From Kitasatospora xanthocidica (GTDB lineage Bacteria > Actinomycetota > Actinomycetes > Streptomycetales > Streptomycetaceae), in contig NZ_BNBY01000023.1 of the NCBI RefSeq assembly GCF_014656195.1, forward strand, positions 1 through 64,000: a stretch of 64,000 nt of DNA. The letters run 5' to 3'. The position numbers were made by a program, and so were the translations under genes. The notes below the pieces were generated by a model. It made no database searches and was not told where the DNA came from. It worked only from the letters and a program-made list of their open reading frames with translations. Shown piece after piece: positions 42,386-51,626 of the stretch (its first letter is position 1; each line of letters opens with the position of its first letter).

Positions 42386-45300
42386 TCAGAGTCGCCAGCG
42401 CACCGGTTGCTCCGGGCGGTAGGCGCAGGACCGTCCGGTGGTCACGGAGGCGGCGAGGTGCCGGCCGAGCTCGGGGTGCTCGCGTTCGATGTGCCGCAGG
42501 GCGTCCCGGATCCGGGCGGTGACGGTGGTGCGGGCGCGTTCCCCGGCGTCGCCGAGGCGGCGGGGGCGCCCGCCGAGGCCGTAGGCGCCGCGCAGCTCGG
42601 CGACCAGCGCGTCGCGCTCCCGCTCGGCCCGGTCCAGCCCGGGCAGGTCGTCGCGGTCGCGGGCCTCGGCGATCTCCTCGTCGAGGCGCTCCAGCCGGGC
42701 CCGGTAGGCGACGCGGGCCCGTTCGTCGGCGCGTTCGTCGCTGCCGGTGGGCGGGAGGTCCTCGCCGCCCAGCAGCCGGGTGGCGGGGAGCTCCCGGCCG
42801 GGGGAGGAGAGCAGCAGCGCCAGGTCGTGCAAGCCCTTGGCGTCCTTGAGGACCACCGTGCGGCCGCGGTACCCGAGCGTCCACAGCTGCCCGTCCCGGT
42901 GGAAGACGTGGTCGTCGTCCGTCCGGGCCAGCGCGGCGCGGGCCCCCTCGCGCAGCCAGTCCAGGCCCAGCTCGGCGGCGGTGGCCTGAGCCTGGCCGAG
43001 CAGCAGCCGGCCGCGTTCGCCCGAGGGCTCGTGGGCGCACAGTGCCCGGCCGAGTTCCAGCCGGGCCCGGACCGCGAACGGCCGGGCGCCGAGCCGGTCG
43101 GCGGCGTCCAGGGCGTCCGTCAGGTGCCGGACGGCCTCCGGCCCGTCGGCGGCCAGGCCCAGGTAGAGCGCCACCGGGCCCAGCACGGCGACCCCGCCGC
43201 CGACCACGATGGTCTCCTCCGCGTACGGGAGCAGCCGCCGGTAGCGGTCCGCGCGCACCTCCGGCACGTCGGCCGCGACGGCGATCTCCACGTCGAAGGC
43301 CAGACCGGCCAGCGCCCGCCAGCGGAAGCGGGACAGGTCCTCGGCCGGGGGCAGGGCCCGCAGGACGGCGGCGGCCGCCTCGGTCTCGCCGGCCGCCAGG
43401 TGGTCGAGGCAGCGCCAGTGCGGCAGGAACTCGGGCGGCAGCCCGGCCTCGCCGTACTCGGCCAGGGTCGCCGAGACACCGGTCGGCCCCGCCCGGGCCA
43501 GCGCACCGGCGATCCGCTGGGTGGCGGCCACCCCGGCGCCGTCCGGTTCGCCGATCGCCTCGGCGAACTCGGCGGCCTCGTCGGACAGTTGCTCGGCCTC
43601 CCGGAAACGGCCGCGGAGCAGGGCCCAGGCGGCCTCGCGCGAGCGGACCAGGTATCGGGCGCGCGGCAGCCGGCACCGCCCGGCCGCGTCCGCCGCCCGG
43701 TGCAGCGCCTCCGCCGCACCCGGGTCGGCGAGTTCCAGCAGGGCCACGAAGCGGCACAGGGCGCCCTCGAACTCCAGCGCCGCGTCCCGCGCGTCCACCG
43801 CCGCCGCCACCAGGCCGTCCGCGAGGGCCAGCCGGCGGTGTGCGGTGCCCGGCGCCCACTCGACGTCGTGCCGCGCGAACAGCGCGGTGGCCAGCGCGTG
43901 CGGATCACCGGCGGCGCGCGCCCGGTCGGCCGCCCGCCGGGCGAGTTCCCGGGCCAGGTCGGGCTCCCGCTCCGGGCCGTCGGCCAGCTCCCTGGCCAGG
44001 GCGGCCAGCACCTCGGCGTGCACGGCCGGGTGCGGCCCGCCGGCCAGGGCCGCCTCGGCGCGCTCCAGCCAGCCGACCACCACACGCGGCGAGTCACCGC
44101 TGCGCACGCCCGCCTGGTGCAGCCCCAGCGCGGCCGCCGCCAGCAGCTCGGGCCGGTTCCCGGCTCGGGCGGCCGCCTCGGCGAGCCCGGCGAACCGGCG
44201 GGCGGCCGAGTCCCGCGCCCCGGCGCGCAGCTCCGCCCCCGCCAGGGCGGCGCGCAGCCGCAGCGCCGCGGGATCGTCCGGGGCGGTGAGCCGGACGGCC
44301 TGGTGCCACCAGCGGGCGGCCTCCTCGTACGCCAGCAGGCCCATGGCCTCCTCGGCGGCCAGGACGGCGTGACGGACCGCGGGCTCCACCGGGCCGAACG
44401 GCAGCGCCTGCCCGTGGTGCCAGGCCAGCTCGGCCGGTCCGGCGGTGCCGGCCAGGGCCCGCGCGGCGGCCAGGTGGGCCTCGGCGCGGCGGGCCGGATC
44501 GAGCCGGGCGACGAGCTCCTCGCGGAAGAGGTCGTGGACGAAGCGGTAGCCGTCGGGGCCGTCCCGGGCGACGATCCGGGCGAGCAGGGCGGGCTCCAGC
44601 AGGCCGGGGACCTCGGCGGCGGGCCGCGCGGTGACGGCGGCCAGCCCGGCGACGGTGAAGGTGCGGCCGAGCACCGCGGCGCCGCCCAAGGCGCGGGCCG
44701 TGCGGTCCGGCAGCCGGGCCAGGCGCCGGGCCACCGTCTGGCCGACGGCGGTGGGCACGGTCGGGTTGTCGCTGCCCGCCGGGTTGCCGCTGCCGGCGGC
44801 GCGCAGCCGGGCGACCTGCTGGACGAAGAAGGGGTTGCCGCCGGTCCGCCGGTGCACCAGGGAGGCGGTCTCGGCCGTCGCAGGTGGTCCGCAGCGGTTC
44901 AGCAGCGTTCCGACCCCCGTCGCGTCCAGGCCGCCGAGCAGCACCACCTCGGCGCCGGGCAGCGCTGGCAGCGGGTGCCCGGCGGGCAGTTCGACGTCCC
45001 GGTAGGTGCCGATCAGCAGCAGCGGCTCGTGCCGGGCGCGCCGGCCCAGGTGGCCGAGCAGCAGGACCGAGGCGGTGTCCGCCCACTGCAGGTCGTCCAG
45101 GACCACGACCAGCGGGCGGCCGTCCCGCAGCAGCAGACCGGCGATCCGGTCGAACAGGGCCAGCCGGGAGTCCTCGGCGGCGGCCGTGGCCGGCTCCCGG
45201 GGCGTGGTCGGCTCCGGGACGGTGGTCGGCTCCGGGACTGCGCCCGGCTCCCGGGCCGTGGCCGGATCCCGCACTGTGACCGGCGCCCGGACGAACGGCT

Positions 45301-45571
45301 CCGCCCGCCCGGTGACGGCGCGCACGACCTGCTGCCAGGGCCAGAGCCCGGGCGCGGCGCCGCCGTCCTCGCAGCCTCCCCACACCGCCGTCAGCCCGGC
45401 ACCGCGGGCGTAGCGCACGACCTCGGCGGCGAGCGCGGTCTTCCCGATCCCGGGCTCCCCGGCCAGCAGCACCAGGGCGCCGCGGCCGGCGGCGGCGTCG
45501 TCCACCGCACGGCACAGGGAGGTCAGCAGCGCCGCCCGGCCGACGAGGTCCGACTCAACCGGCGAGCCCAC
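42386..45571 (-). CDS. Large AAA/STAND ATPase regulator without LuxR domain
   Basis: 1061 aa. The N-terminal ATPase has Walker A GEPGIGKTALAAE (about 38-50) and Walker B LVVVLDDLQWAD. A degenerate Pro/Glu/Thr repeat linker (about 95-130, EPTTVPEP-type units) splits the ATPase. A long helical TPR-like region fills the middle. The C terminus (about 895-1061) is not LuxR-like: it has LWTLGYRGRTVVLKDAKGLH and then a coiled-coil RLERLDEEIAEARDRDDLPG and RARTTVTARIRDALRHIERE, a winged-helix-like module known from actinobacterial ATPase regulators. Target genes unknown. Confidence 0.85.
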   Translation of the reverse strand: MGSPVESDLVGRAALLTSLCRAVDDAAAGRGALVLLAGEPGIGKTALAAEVVRYARGAGLTAVWGGCEDGGAAPGLWPWQQVVRAVTGRAEPFVRAPVTVRDPATAREPGAVPEPTTVPEPTTPREPATAAAEDSRLALFDRIAGLLLRDGRPLVVVLDDLQWADTASVLLLGHLGRRARHEPLLLIGTYRDVELPAGHPLPALPGAEVVLLGGLDATGVGTLLNRCGPPATAETASLVHRRTGGNPFFVQQVARLRAAGSGNPAGSDNPTVPTAVGQTVARRLARLPDRTARALGGAAVLGRTFTVAGLAAVTARPAAEVPGLLEPALLARIVARDGPDGYRFVHDLFREELVARLDPARRAEAHLAAARALAGTAGPAELAWHHGQALPFGPVEPAVRHAVLAAEEAMGLLAYEEAARWWHQAVRLTAPDDPAALRLRAALAGAELRAGARDSAARRFAGLAEAAARAGNRPELLAAAALGLHQAGVRSGDSPRVVVGWLERAEAALAGGPHPAVHAEVLAALARELADGPEREPDLARELARRAADRARAAGDPHALATALFARHDVEWAPGTAHRRLALADGLVAAAVDARDAALEFEGALCRFVALLELADPGAAEALHRAADAAGRCRLPRARYLVRSREAAWALLRGRFREAEQLSDEAAEFAEAIGEPDGAGVAATQRIAGALARAGPTGVSATLAEYGEAGLPPEFLPHWRCLDHLAAGETEAAAAVLRALPPAEDLSRFRWRALAGLAFDVEIAVAADVPEVRADRYRRLLPYAEETIVVGGGVAVLGPVALYLGLAADGPEAVRHLTDALDAADRLGARPFAVRARLELGRALCAHEPSGERGRLLLGQAQATAAELGLDWLREGARAALARTDDDHVFHRDGQLWTLGYRGRTVVLKDAKGLHDLALLLSSPGRELPATRLLGGEDLPPTGSDERADERARVAYRARLERLDEEIAEARDRDDLPGLDRAERERDALVAELRGAYGLGGRPRRLGDAGERARTTVTARIRDALRHIEREHPELGRHLAASVTTGRSCAYRPEQPVRWRL

Positions 45572-45691
45572 ACCGGCATTCTCCCACCGGGGCGGCCGGG
45601 TGCGCCGGGCGCGTCAGGCGCGCCGGGTGGACGGCGGGCGTCGGGCGGGTCGGCGTCGGGTGGGTCGAGGGCGTCGGGCGGGTCGGCTCCG

Positions 45692-46141
45692 TCACGCGGA
45701 GCCGGTCTCCGGGCGGACGATGACCACCGGGCAGGCGGCGTGCTGCGCGCAGCGGGTGCTCACCGAGCCGAGCAGGGCGCGGGTGAAACCGCTGTGGCCG
45801 TGGCTGCCGACGACCAGGATCTCCGCGCCCCGCGAGGCGTTCAGCAGGACGTCCGAGGGGTCGCCCAGCACCATCGTCGTGCGGACCTCCACCGGGCGGT
45901 CCGCGCCGAGCACCGTCCGGAGCTCGTCGGTGAACCGCCGCTCGGCGAGGTCCCGGTCGAAGGACATGTCGACCACCGGCGCCGACCAGCCGACGCGGCT
46001 CGGCGGCTCCCACGCGCCCACCGCGTCCACGACGCCGCCGATCAGCGTGGCGTGCCGGAGCGCCCAGCGCAGCGCGGCGTGCGACGACGGCGAGCCGTCG
46101 ACGCCGACCACCACGCGGGGAGCGGAGTCGTGCGCGTCCAT
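45692..46141 (-). CDS. Universal stress protein (single UspA domain)
   Basis: 149 aa UspA-fold protein. VVVGVDGSPSSHAALRWAL at the N terminus and the ATP-binding VVGSHGHSGFTRALLGSVS pattern (G-2x-G-9x-G-S/T) near the C terminus suggest nucleotide binding. ATG 46141 follows AGGACGGTG. Upstream of the AAA regulator gene on the same strand; a 120-bp spacer with repeated GTCGGGCGGGTCGG units separates them. General stress or dormancy role by family. Confidence 0.92.
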   Translation of the reverse strand: MDAHDSAPRVVVGVDGSPSSHAALRWALRHATLIGGVVDAVGAWEPPSRVGWSAPVVDMSFDRDLAERRFTDELRTVLGADRPVEVRTTMVLGDPSDVLLNASRGAEILVVGSHGHSGFTRALLGSVSTRCAQHAACPVVIVRPETGSA

Positions 46142-46254
46142 GTGCCACCGTCCTGTCGGTCGTCGCCCCTGCCACCACGGTGCGGGCCGTCCGGAGCCGC
46201 CGCCAGCACGGGTCCGGCACCCGGGTGACGGTCGCGGCGGCCCCGGGTGCGGGC

Positions 46255-46818
46255 TCAGCCGGCCAGGCCGGATAGCACCTCGGCGCCCGGCAGCCGCGCC
46301 AGTGCCCAGCCGGGGAGGATCAGCTTGCCCCGGCGCCGACCGCTGCCGACCAGGACGTACGGGGCCGCGGCCACCGCCTCGTCGATGAGCAGCGGCCAGC
46401 CGGCGGGGAGGCCGACGGGGGTGATGCCGCCGTACTCCATGCCGGTCAGCTCGACCGCGGTGTCCATCGGGGCGAAGGAGGCCTTGCGCGCGCCCAGGTG
46501 GGTGCGGACCGTCCGGTTGACGTCGACGCGGGTGGTGGCCAGGGCCAGGCACGCGGCGTGGGTGATCTCGCCGGCCCGCTTGGCGGCGACCACCACGCAG
46601 TTCGCGGACAGCTCCGGCGGGGTGTCGTAGGCCTCGCAGAACACCGCGGTGTCGGCCTTCCCGGGGTCGGTGTCCACGTAGAGCACGGAGGTGGCGGCCT
46701 CCCGGGCGTCCCAGTTCTTCAGGGCGTCGGCCACCGGGCCGGCGAGGTCGTCGCCGACCTCCAGTGCCGCGAAGGCGGCCGGGAAGGATCCGAAGGGCGG
46801 GGGTACGGGCTCACTCAT
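46255..46818 (-). CDS. YbaK/EbsC-type aminoacyl-tRNA deacylase-like protein
   Basis: 187 aa with the YbaK/ProX fold: VFCEAYDTPPELSANCVVVA, then EITHAACLALATTRVDVNRT, the LGARKASFAPMD segment with conserved Lys, and GGITPVGLPAGWPLLID. Family members hydrolyse mischarged tRNAs (for example Cys- or Ala-tRNA-Pro). TACAGT lies 6 nt before the ATG, so the mRNA is probably leaderless. Monocistronic. Confidence 0.88.
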   Translation of the reverse strand: MSEPVPPPFGSFPAAFAALEVGDDLAGPVADALKNWDAREAATSVLYVDTDPGKADTAVFCEAYDTPPELSANCVVVAAKRAGEITHAACLALATTRVDVNRTVRTHLGARKASFAPMDTAVELTGMEYGGITPVGLPAGWPLLIDEAVAAAPYVLVGSGRRRGKLILPGWALARLPGAEVLSGLAG

Positions 46819-46883
46819 GCCCGGACTGTAGCGCGGCCGCCCGGTGGTGCGGGCGGCCACCGGGGTTCCGCCGTCCGGACCAC

Positions 46884-47357
46884 CTACCCCCAGTACCCGG
46901 TGTGCGGGGCGGCGGCCTCCTCGTACAGGTGCGGCCCCGACGCCTCCACGGTGTTGCCGCCGGCCGCGAAGACCTGGCGGCACGGCAGGTCGAGCACCGG
47001 CTCGTCCGGGTCGACCCCCGCGATGGCGTTCAGCTCGGTGGCGGAGAGCGCGTAGACGACCCGTCGGATGCCGCTCCAGTAGATCGCGCCGGCGCACATC
47101 GCGCAGGGCTCGGTGCTGCTGTAGAGGACGGCCCCGGTCAGCTGGGCCGGGGCGAGCGTGCGGGTCGCCGCCCGCACCAGGTTGGTCTCCGCGTGGGCGG
47201 TGACGTCGCGGTCGGACAGCACGGAGTTCTCGGCGGTGAGCAGGACCTTCCCGGCGGGGTCGGTGAGCAGCGCGCCGAAGGGGTGGTTGCCGTGCGCCCG
47301 CGCGCTGTGCGCGAGCTCGATGGTGGCGAGCAGGTGGGCGCGGGTGAGTTCGTCCAT
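46884..47357 (-). CDS. Nucleoside deaminase (CDA/tRNA-adenosine deaminase fold)
   Basis: 157 aa zinc deaminase. Zinc and catalytic residues are His55 and Glu57 in TAHAETN and Cys85/Cys88 in EPCAMCAG. It resembles guanine deaminase/TadA-like enzymes that act on free bases or nucleosides; the exact substrate is not shown. ATG 47357 follows GGAGGAACA. A 16-bp inverted repeat lies in the presumed promoter. Confidence 0.9.
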   Translation of the reverse strand: MDELTRAHLLATIELAHSARAHGNHPFGALLTDPAGKVLLTAENSVLSDRDVTAHAETNLVRAATRTLAPAQLTGAVLYSSTEPCAMCAGAIYWSGIRRVVYALSATELNAIAGVDPDEPVLDLPCRQVFAAGGNTVEASGPHLYEEAAAPHTGYWG

Positions 47358-47388
47358 GGCGTGTTCCTCCGGGATGCGCGGGTGGTGG

Positions 47389-47404
47389 CGTTAAACGTAT
47401 AACG
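47389..47404. promoter_or_regulatory. Operator candidate upstream of the deaminase gene
   Basis: CGTTA-AACGTA-TAACG, 5-bp arms with a 6-bp centre, strikingly AT-rich for this DNA. It lies 32 nt before the deaminase start and 57 nt before the kinase-like gene on the other strand. It resembles GntR- or TetR-type sites. Confidence 0.5.
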
Positions 47405-47460
47405 AAGGGCGTTGCCCGGAAACGGCCCGGCCGTGGCCCCGTACGAGGCAGGATGCCCGG

Positions 47461-48588
47461 GTGAACGCGATCATGCATGCCGCCGAACGGCTGCTGGCCA
47501 CCCGGCTCTCCGACCCCGTCGACCTGGGTGGCAGCCGGCGCACCACCGTGCTGCGCTGCCGGACGGCCGACGGACGGAGCGTCGTCCTCAAGGCCTACAC
47601 CGGCGGGTCCGACGCGCTGCGCGGCTTCACCGCGGAGGCGGCCGGGCTCGCGCTCGGACTGGCCGGCCCGGAGGTGCTCGGGGTGGACCCGGAGGTGCCG
47701 CTGCTGGTCCTGGCGGACCTCGGCGACGCGCCGACCCTCGCCGACGTGCTGCTGGGGGACGACCCGAAGGCCGCCGAGGAGGGGCTGCTGGCCTGGGCCC
47801 GCGGGCTCGGCCGGCTGGCCGCCCGCTCGGTGGACCGGCGCGCGGAGCTCACCCGGCTGTGGGCGCGCTACGACCGGGGCATGCCGAGCTGGGACGACGA
47901 GCCGTGGATCCCGCGGGTCGTCGCCGCCCTCCCCGGCAGGCTCGAAGCGGCCGGGGTCACCGCGCCGCCCGGCCTCGCCGACGAGCTCGCCCGGATCGGG
48001 ACGGCGGGCGGGGAGGAGTACCCGGCGTTCAGCCCGGGGGACACCTGCCCGGACAACAACCTGCTCACCCCGGACGGCCTGCGGCTGATCGACTTCGAGG
48101 CGGCCTCCTTCCAGTCGGTGTTCCTGACCGCGGCGTACTGCCGGATGCCGTTCTCCACCTGCTGGTGCGTCTTCGCCCTCCCGGCCGGGCTCGCCCGGCG
48201 GATCGAGGAGGCGTACCGGGCCGAGGTCGTCCCGGTCTACCCGGCGCTGGCCGAGGACGCGGTGTGGGAGGCCGGGATACGCGAGGCCGTCGTGGTGTGG
48301 ACGGTGAGCGCGACCGCGAGCCTGCTGCCGCGGACGGTCGAGGACGGCCCGATGCACCGCACCCGGCGGCCGGTGGCGACCAGGCGCCAGGTGCTGAGGC
48401 ACCGCTGGGAGACGGCGGCGGCGCTGGAAGGGTTCGCCGCGTCCCCCGGGTTGCCAGCGTTCGCCGCGTCCCCCGCGTTCACCGAGACGATGCGCCGGCT
48501 GCTGCGGGACGTCGCCGGCGGCTGGCGGGTCGACCCGCTGCCGGGCTACCCCTGCTTCGCGCACCGGGAACCGTCGGACACGCCCTGA
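47461..48588 (+). CDS. APH-fold phosphotransferase-like protein
   Basis: 375 aa, aminoglycoside-phosphotransferase/choline-kinase fold. A nucleotide-binding N lobe (SVVLKAYTG with the Lys) precedes the catalytic region SPGDTCPDNNLLTPDGLRLI and DFEAA. The usual HGD triplet is replaced by PGD, while the D-x4-N and D-F-E elements are kept. The acceptor is unknown. GTG 47461 has CAGGAT 6 nt upstream, pointing to a leaderless transcript. A PxFAASP duplication is seen near 325. Confidence 0.78.
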   Translation: MNAIMHAAERLLATRLSDPVDLGGSRRTTVLRCRTADGRSVVLKAYTGGSDALRGFTAEAAGLALGLAGPEVLGVDPEVPLLVLADLGDAPTLADVLLGDDPKAAEEGLLAWARGLGRLAARSVDRRAELTRLWARYDRGMPSWDDEPWIPRVVAALPGRLEAAGVTAPPGLADELARIGTAGGEEYPAFSPGDTCPDNNLLTPDGLRLIDFEAASFQSVFLTAAYCRMPFSTCWCVFALPAGLARRIEEAYRAEVVPVYPALAEDAVWEAGIREAVVVWTVSATASLLPRTVEDGPMHRTRRPVATRRQVLRHRWETAAALEGFAASPGLPAFAASPAFTETMRRLLRDVAGGWRVDPLPGYPCFAHREPSDTP

Positions 48589-48596
48589 GCGCCCGG

Positions 48597-49442
48597 TCAG
48601 TCGTACGGGACGACGGCGACCGGGCAGTGGACGTGGTGGATCGCGGCGTGGGCCACCGGGCCGAGGTGGTGACGCCGTGGCATGCGGTGGTGGCGGCGGC
48701 CCAGGACGAGCAGCCGGGCCGTCGCCGCCGCGGTCACGAGCTCGACGGCGGGCTTGCCCCGGACGAGGTCGGTCGTCACGGCCACCTCGGGGTGGCGGGC
48801 CCGCCAGGACTCCAGGGCCTCGGCGAGATCCGCCCGTTCGCCGGCCGACACCTCGCCCTCCAGCCCGCCGATCGCGCCGTAGGACATGTGCTCGCTGCCG
48901 GCCGGCGGCGCCCAGACGTGCACCACGCGCAGCGGCGCCGAACGGAGCGCGGCGGCCTCGAAGGCGAAGGCCAGCACCGGCTCCGCCGGGCGCGCCAGGT
49001 CCAGGCCGACCGTCACCGGGCCGCTCGCCTCCTCCTCGCCGGCCCGGACCAGCACCACCGGGCAGTCGGCGCGGCGCAGCACCTCCTGGCTGACCGAGCC
49101 GACCAGGAAACCGCGGAGGGTGCCCAGGCCGCGCGAGCCGAGGACCAGCACGGCCGCGCGCCGGGCGGCCTCCTCCAGCGCCTCGGCGGGGTCGGTGGTC
49201 ACCGACGAGGAGGAGACCGCCACCCCGGGCGCCAGGGCGCCGAGCTCGGCCTCGCGCTCGGCGAGCCGGGCCAGCGCCCGCTGGTAGCTCTGGTCGCTGC
49301 CGACCACGTCGTGCTTCGGCCAGGGCCAGGCCTGGAGGAGCTCGACGGGCAGGCCGCGGCGGTGCGCCTCGCGGGCGCCCCACTCGGTGGCGGTCAGGCT
49401 CTCGGGCGAGCCGTCGAAGCCGACGACCACGGATCCGGTCAT
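48597..49442 (-). CDS. Tandem universal stress protein (two UspA domains)
   Basis: 281 aa with two UspA domains: VVVGFDGSPESLTATEWGAR to VLVLGSRGLGTLRGFLVGSV (1-140), and GPVTVGLDLARPAEPVLAFA to RLLVLGRRHHRMPRRHHLGP (150-281). The first domain keeps a G-rich ATP motif; the second is degenerate (RRHHRMPRRHH), so only domain 1 may bind ATP. ATG 49442 follows GAGGAGG. Resembles dormancy-associated Usp proteins of actinobacteria. Confidence 0.92.
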   Translation of the reverse strand: MTGSVVVGFDGSPESLTATEWGAREAHRRGLPVELLQAWPWPKHDVVGSDQSYQRALARLAEREAELGALAPGVAVSSSSVTTDPAEALEEAARRAAVLVLGSRGLGTLRGFLVGSVSQEVLRRADCPVVLVRAGEEEASGPVTVGLDLARPAEPVLAFAFEAAALRSAPLRVVHVWAPPAGSEHMSYGAIGGLEGEVSAGERADLAEALESWRARHPEVAVTTDLVRGKPAVELVTAAATARLLVLGRRHHRMPRRHHLGPVAHAAIHHVHCPVAVVPYD

Positions 49443-49545
49443 GGCGTCCTCCTCGGTTCCGCCTCGATTCCGCGGCGGTCGCGGGCGGCGCCGCCCGGCG
49501 CCACGGGTGCGGCCCCAGTATCGGCAGTGGGCGCGATCGGCGCCT

Positions 49546-49631
49546 CCCGGGGCGGGCACGGAACGGCGTGACCCCGGGGCGGGTGCGGAACGGCGTGGCC
49601 CCGGGGCCGGCGCGGGCCCCGGGGTCACGCC
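49546..49631. terminator. Duplicated 27-bp unit and long-arm hairpin after the ABC permease gene
   Basis: Two 27-bp direct repeats begin at 49546 and 49573 (CCCGGGGCGGG start, CGGAACGGCGTG end). GGCGTGACCCCGGGG (49565-49579) is exactly complementary to CCCCGGGGTCACGCC (49617-49631), so the 3' end of the permease transcript can fold into a 15-bp stem. Confidence 0.6.
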
Positions 49632-49647
49632 TCTTTCCGGCTCTGCC

Positions 49648-50673
49648 TCAGGTGCGGATCCGGCGGAAGACGACCACCAGGATGACGGCGGTGAGCGCCA
49701 GCAGGATCCCGGCCTCGACGAGCTGGATCGGCACCAGGTGGTCGACCGGGTGGTAGCGGAGCCAGGCGGCGGTGGCGTTGTCGCAGCGGTCCGAGAACAG
49801 ACAGGTGTCGGAGGAGACCCTGCTGCCGTCGGCCAGCACGGCACCGCGGTCGATCAGCCAGGCGTTGGGGGGCTGCGCGGCGCCCAGCCCCGTCGCCCGG
49901 TCGGGCAGTGCGGTCACCTCGTCCACGACGGGCCGGAAGTACGGGCGGCCCCAGCGGATGATCCCGTGCATGGCAGCGACCAGCGCGCCGGTCAGGAACA
50001 TCGCCGGCAGCGTACGGCGCACCAGCCGGCCGACCAGCACACCCAGCGCCAGCGCGAACAGCGACCAGGCGACCGGTGCCAACCCGAGGGCCGGGTAGGT
50101 GAAGAACTGGAACGGCGGGTCGAAGGCGCCCTGACCGTGCACGACGTCCGTCCACCACACCCAGGTCATCAGGGAGGCGACGGTGCCGCTGAAGACCAGG
50201 ACGGCGAGACCGGGCACCGCGAGGCGGGCGGCCAGCCAGCGCACCGGGCTGACGGACTGCGCGCGGATCAGCCGGATAGTGCCGCGCTCGTACTCCTGGG
50301 CCAGCAGCGGCGCGCCGATGAACACGCCGATCAGCAGCGGCACGGCGGTGACCGCGGGCTGGAGGACGGAGACGAACCAGAAGTTCGGCCGGTTGATCGG
50401 TGAGAGCAGGGTCCAGCACCGGGCGTCGGACCAGGTCTCGGGCTCGTAGCAGCCGGTGCGCTTCAGGACGCCCACGGTGTGCCGGATGACGACGTGTATC
50501 CAGACCAGGTCGGCCGCCACCACGACCAGCAGCGCGGCCAGGGTCCACAGCACCGCCCTGTTCTGACGAAGTGTCAGCCAGAGCAGGCCGCGCAGCCCGG
50601 GCGCGGCGGGGCGTCGGGCACCGGAGATGGGTGCGGGGGCGGTGGCGCGGTCGGGCAGGACGTCGGTGTTCAT
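49648..50673 (-). CDS. ABC transporter permease (ABC-2 like)
   Basis: 341 aa. TM1 (about 32-52, VLWTLAALLVVVAADLVWIH), a large outer segment with Cys pairs, then further helices around 95-125, 150-170, 185-215, 220-245 and a last one near the C terminus. It contains GAPLLAQEYERGTIRLIRAQ, the ABC-2 coupling element seen after TM2. ATG overlaps the ATPase stop (ATGA). Together with the ATPase and the GntR regulator it forms a Ytr-like exporter or envelope-stress system. Confidence 0.87.
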   Translation of the reverse strand: MNTDVLPDRATAPAPISGARRPAAPGLRGLLWLTLRQNRAVLWTLAALLVVVAADLVWIHVVIRHTVGVLKRTGCYEPETWSDARCWTLLSPINRPNFWFVSVLQPAVTAVPLLIGVFIGAPLLAQEYERGTIRLIRAQSVSPVRWLAARLAVPGLAVLVFSGTVASLMTWVWWTDVVHGQGAFDPPFQFFTYPALGLAPVAWSLFALALGVLVGRLVRRTLPAMFLTGALVAAMHGIIRWGRPYFRPVVDEVTALPDRATGLGAAQPPNAWLIDRGAVLADGSRVSSDTCLFSDRCDNATAAWLRYHPVDHLVPIQLVEAGILLALTAVILVVVFRRIRT

Positions 50674-51608
50674 GCGGCGGCCTCGTGGTCGGTGTGGTGG
50701 TCGTCGGCCGGGGTGGTGCCCGGTCGCGGGTCGGCCGGTGCGCGGAGGTAGCCCAGCAGCAGCTCCTCCAGGCTGGGCCGCTCGCTCTCCCAACGGCCGT
50801 CCGGCTCCCAACGGCCTTCCAGGGGCTCAGCGGTGCGCACCAGCGCGGTGGCCTGACGGCCCCCGACGCGCCGCTCGACCACCAGGTCGGCCGGGAGCTC
50901 GGCGTCCTCGGCGGGCCCGGTCAGCAGTCGGTGCCCGTCCAGGACCTCGTCCAGGTCGCCGGCCAGCCGGATCCCCCCGCGCTGGACGAGCAGCACGTGG
51001 TCGATGACGCCGTCCAGTTCGGGCAGGATGTGGGAGGAGACCACGATGGTGGTACCGCGCTCGGCGGCGGCCGACATCAGGGTGCCCATCAGCTGGTGCC
51101 GGGCGAGCGGGTCCAGGTCGGCCATCGGTTCGTCGAGCAGCAGCAGATCGGGGACCTTGCCGAGCGCGAGCGCCAGCGAGACCCGGGTGCGCTGGCCGCC
51201 GGAGAGCGATCCGATCCGCGCCTTGGGCCGCAACTCGCCCTGGTCGACGACGCGCTGGGCCGCCTCCTGGTCCCAGCCCGGGTTGAGCTCGCGCCCCATC
51301 CGCAGGGTCTCGGTGACGGTCAGGCCCGGATAGAGCGGCTTGTCCTGTGCCACGTACGCCACCCGGGCGCGTTGCCCCGGGCTGCCGGCAGCTTCGCCGA
51401 AGACCCGCAACTCACCCTCGGTCGGAGTCAGTTGGCGGGCAGCGAGGGCGAGCAGGGTGCTCTTGCCGGCGCCGTTGGGGCCCACCACGCCGCAGATCCG
51501 CCCGGTCGGGACGGTGAAGTCGCAGCCCCGCAGGGCCCAGCCGCCCCGGTAGCGCCGGCCGAGGCCGACGGCCTCCAACGCGGGCGTCATGGTCGTCGGG
51601 TCGTCCAC
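50670..51608 (-). CDS. ABC transporter ATPase (YtrB-like)
   Basis: 312 aa. Walker A GPNGAGKSTLL, signature LSGGQRTRVSLALAL, Walker B LLLLDEPMADLDP, H-loop VVSSHILPEL. The last 100 residues form a regulatory tail. GTG 51608 is used (GGGGGGA upstream); ATG 51590 is an alternative. Second gene of the GntR-ATPase-permease operon. Confidence 0.92.
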   Translation of the reverse strand: MDDPTTMTPALEAVGLGRRYRGGWALRGCDFTVPTGRICGVVGPNGAGKSTLLALAARQLTPTEGELRVFGEAAGSPGQRARVAYVAQDKPLYPGLTVTETLRMGRELNPGWDQEAAQRVVDQGELRPKARIGSLSGGQRTRVSLALALGKVPDLLLLDEPMADLDPLARHQLMGTLMSAAAERGTTIVVSSHILPELDGVIDHVLLVQRGGIRLAGDLDEVLDGHRLLTGPAEDAELPADLVVERRVGGRQATALVRTAEPLEGRWEPDGRWESERPSLEELLLGYLRAPADPRPGTTPADDHHTDHEAAA

Positions 51609-51626
51609 CCGGTCCCCCCACAGTTC

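Noticed and set aside
39726..43859. 1377-codon minus-strand frame as one giant protein
   Set aside because: Only its last 482 codons (from GTG 41174) are amidase; the rest is a shadow of the methyltransferase and AAA regulator genes.
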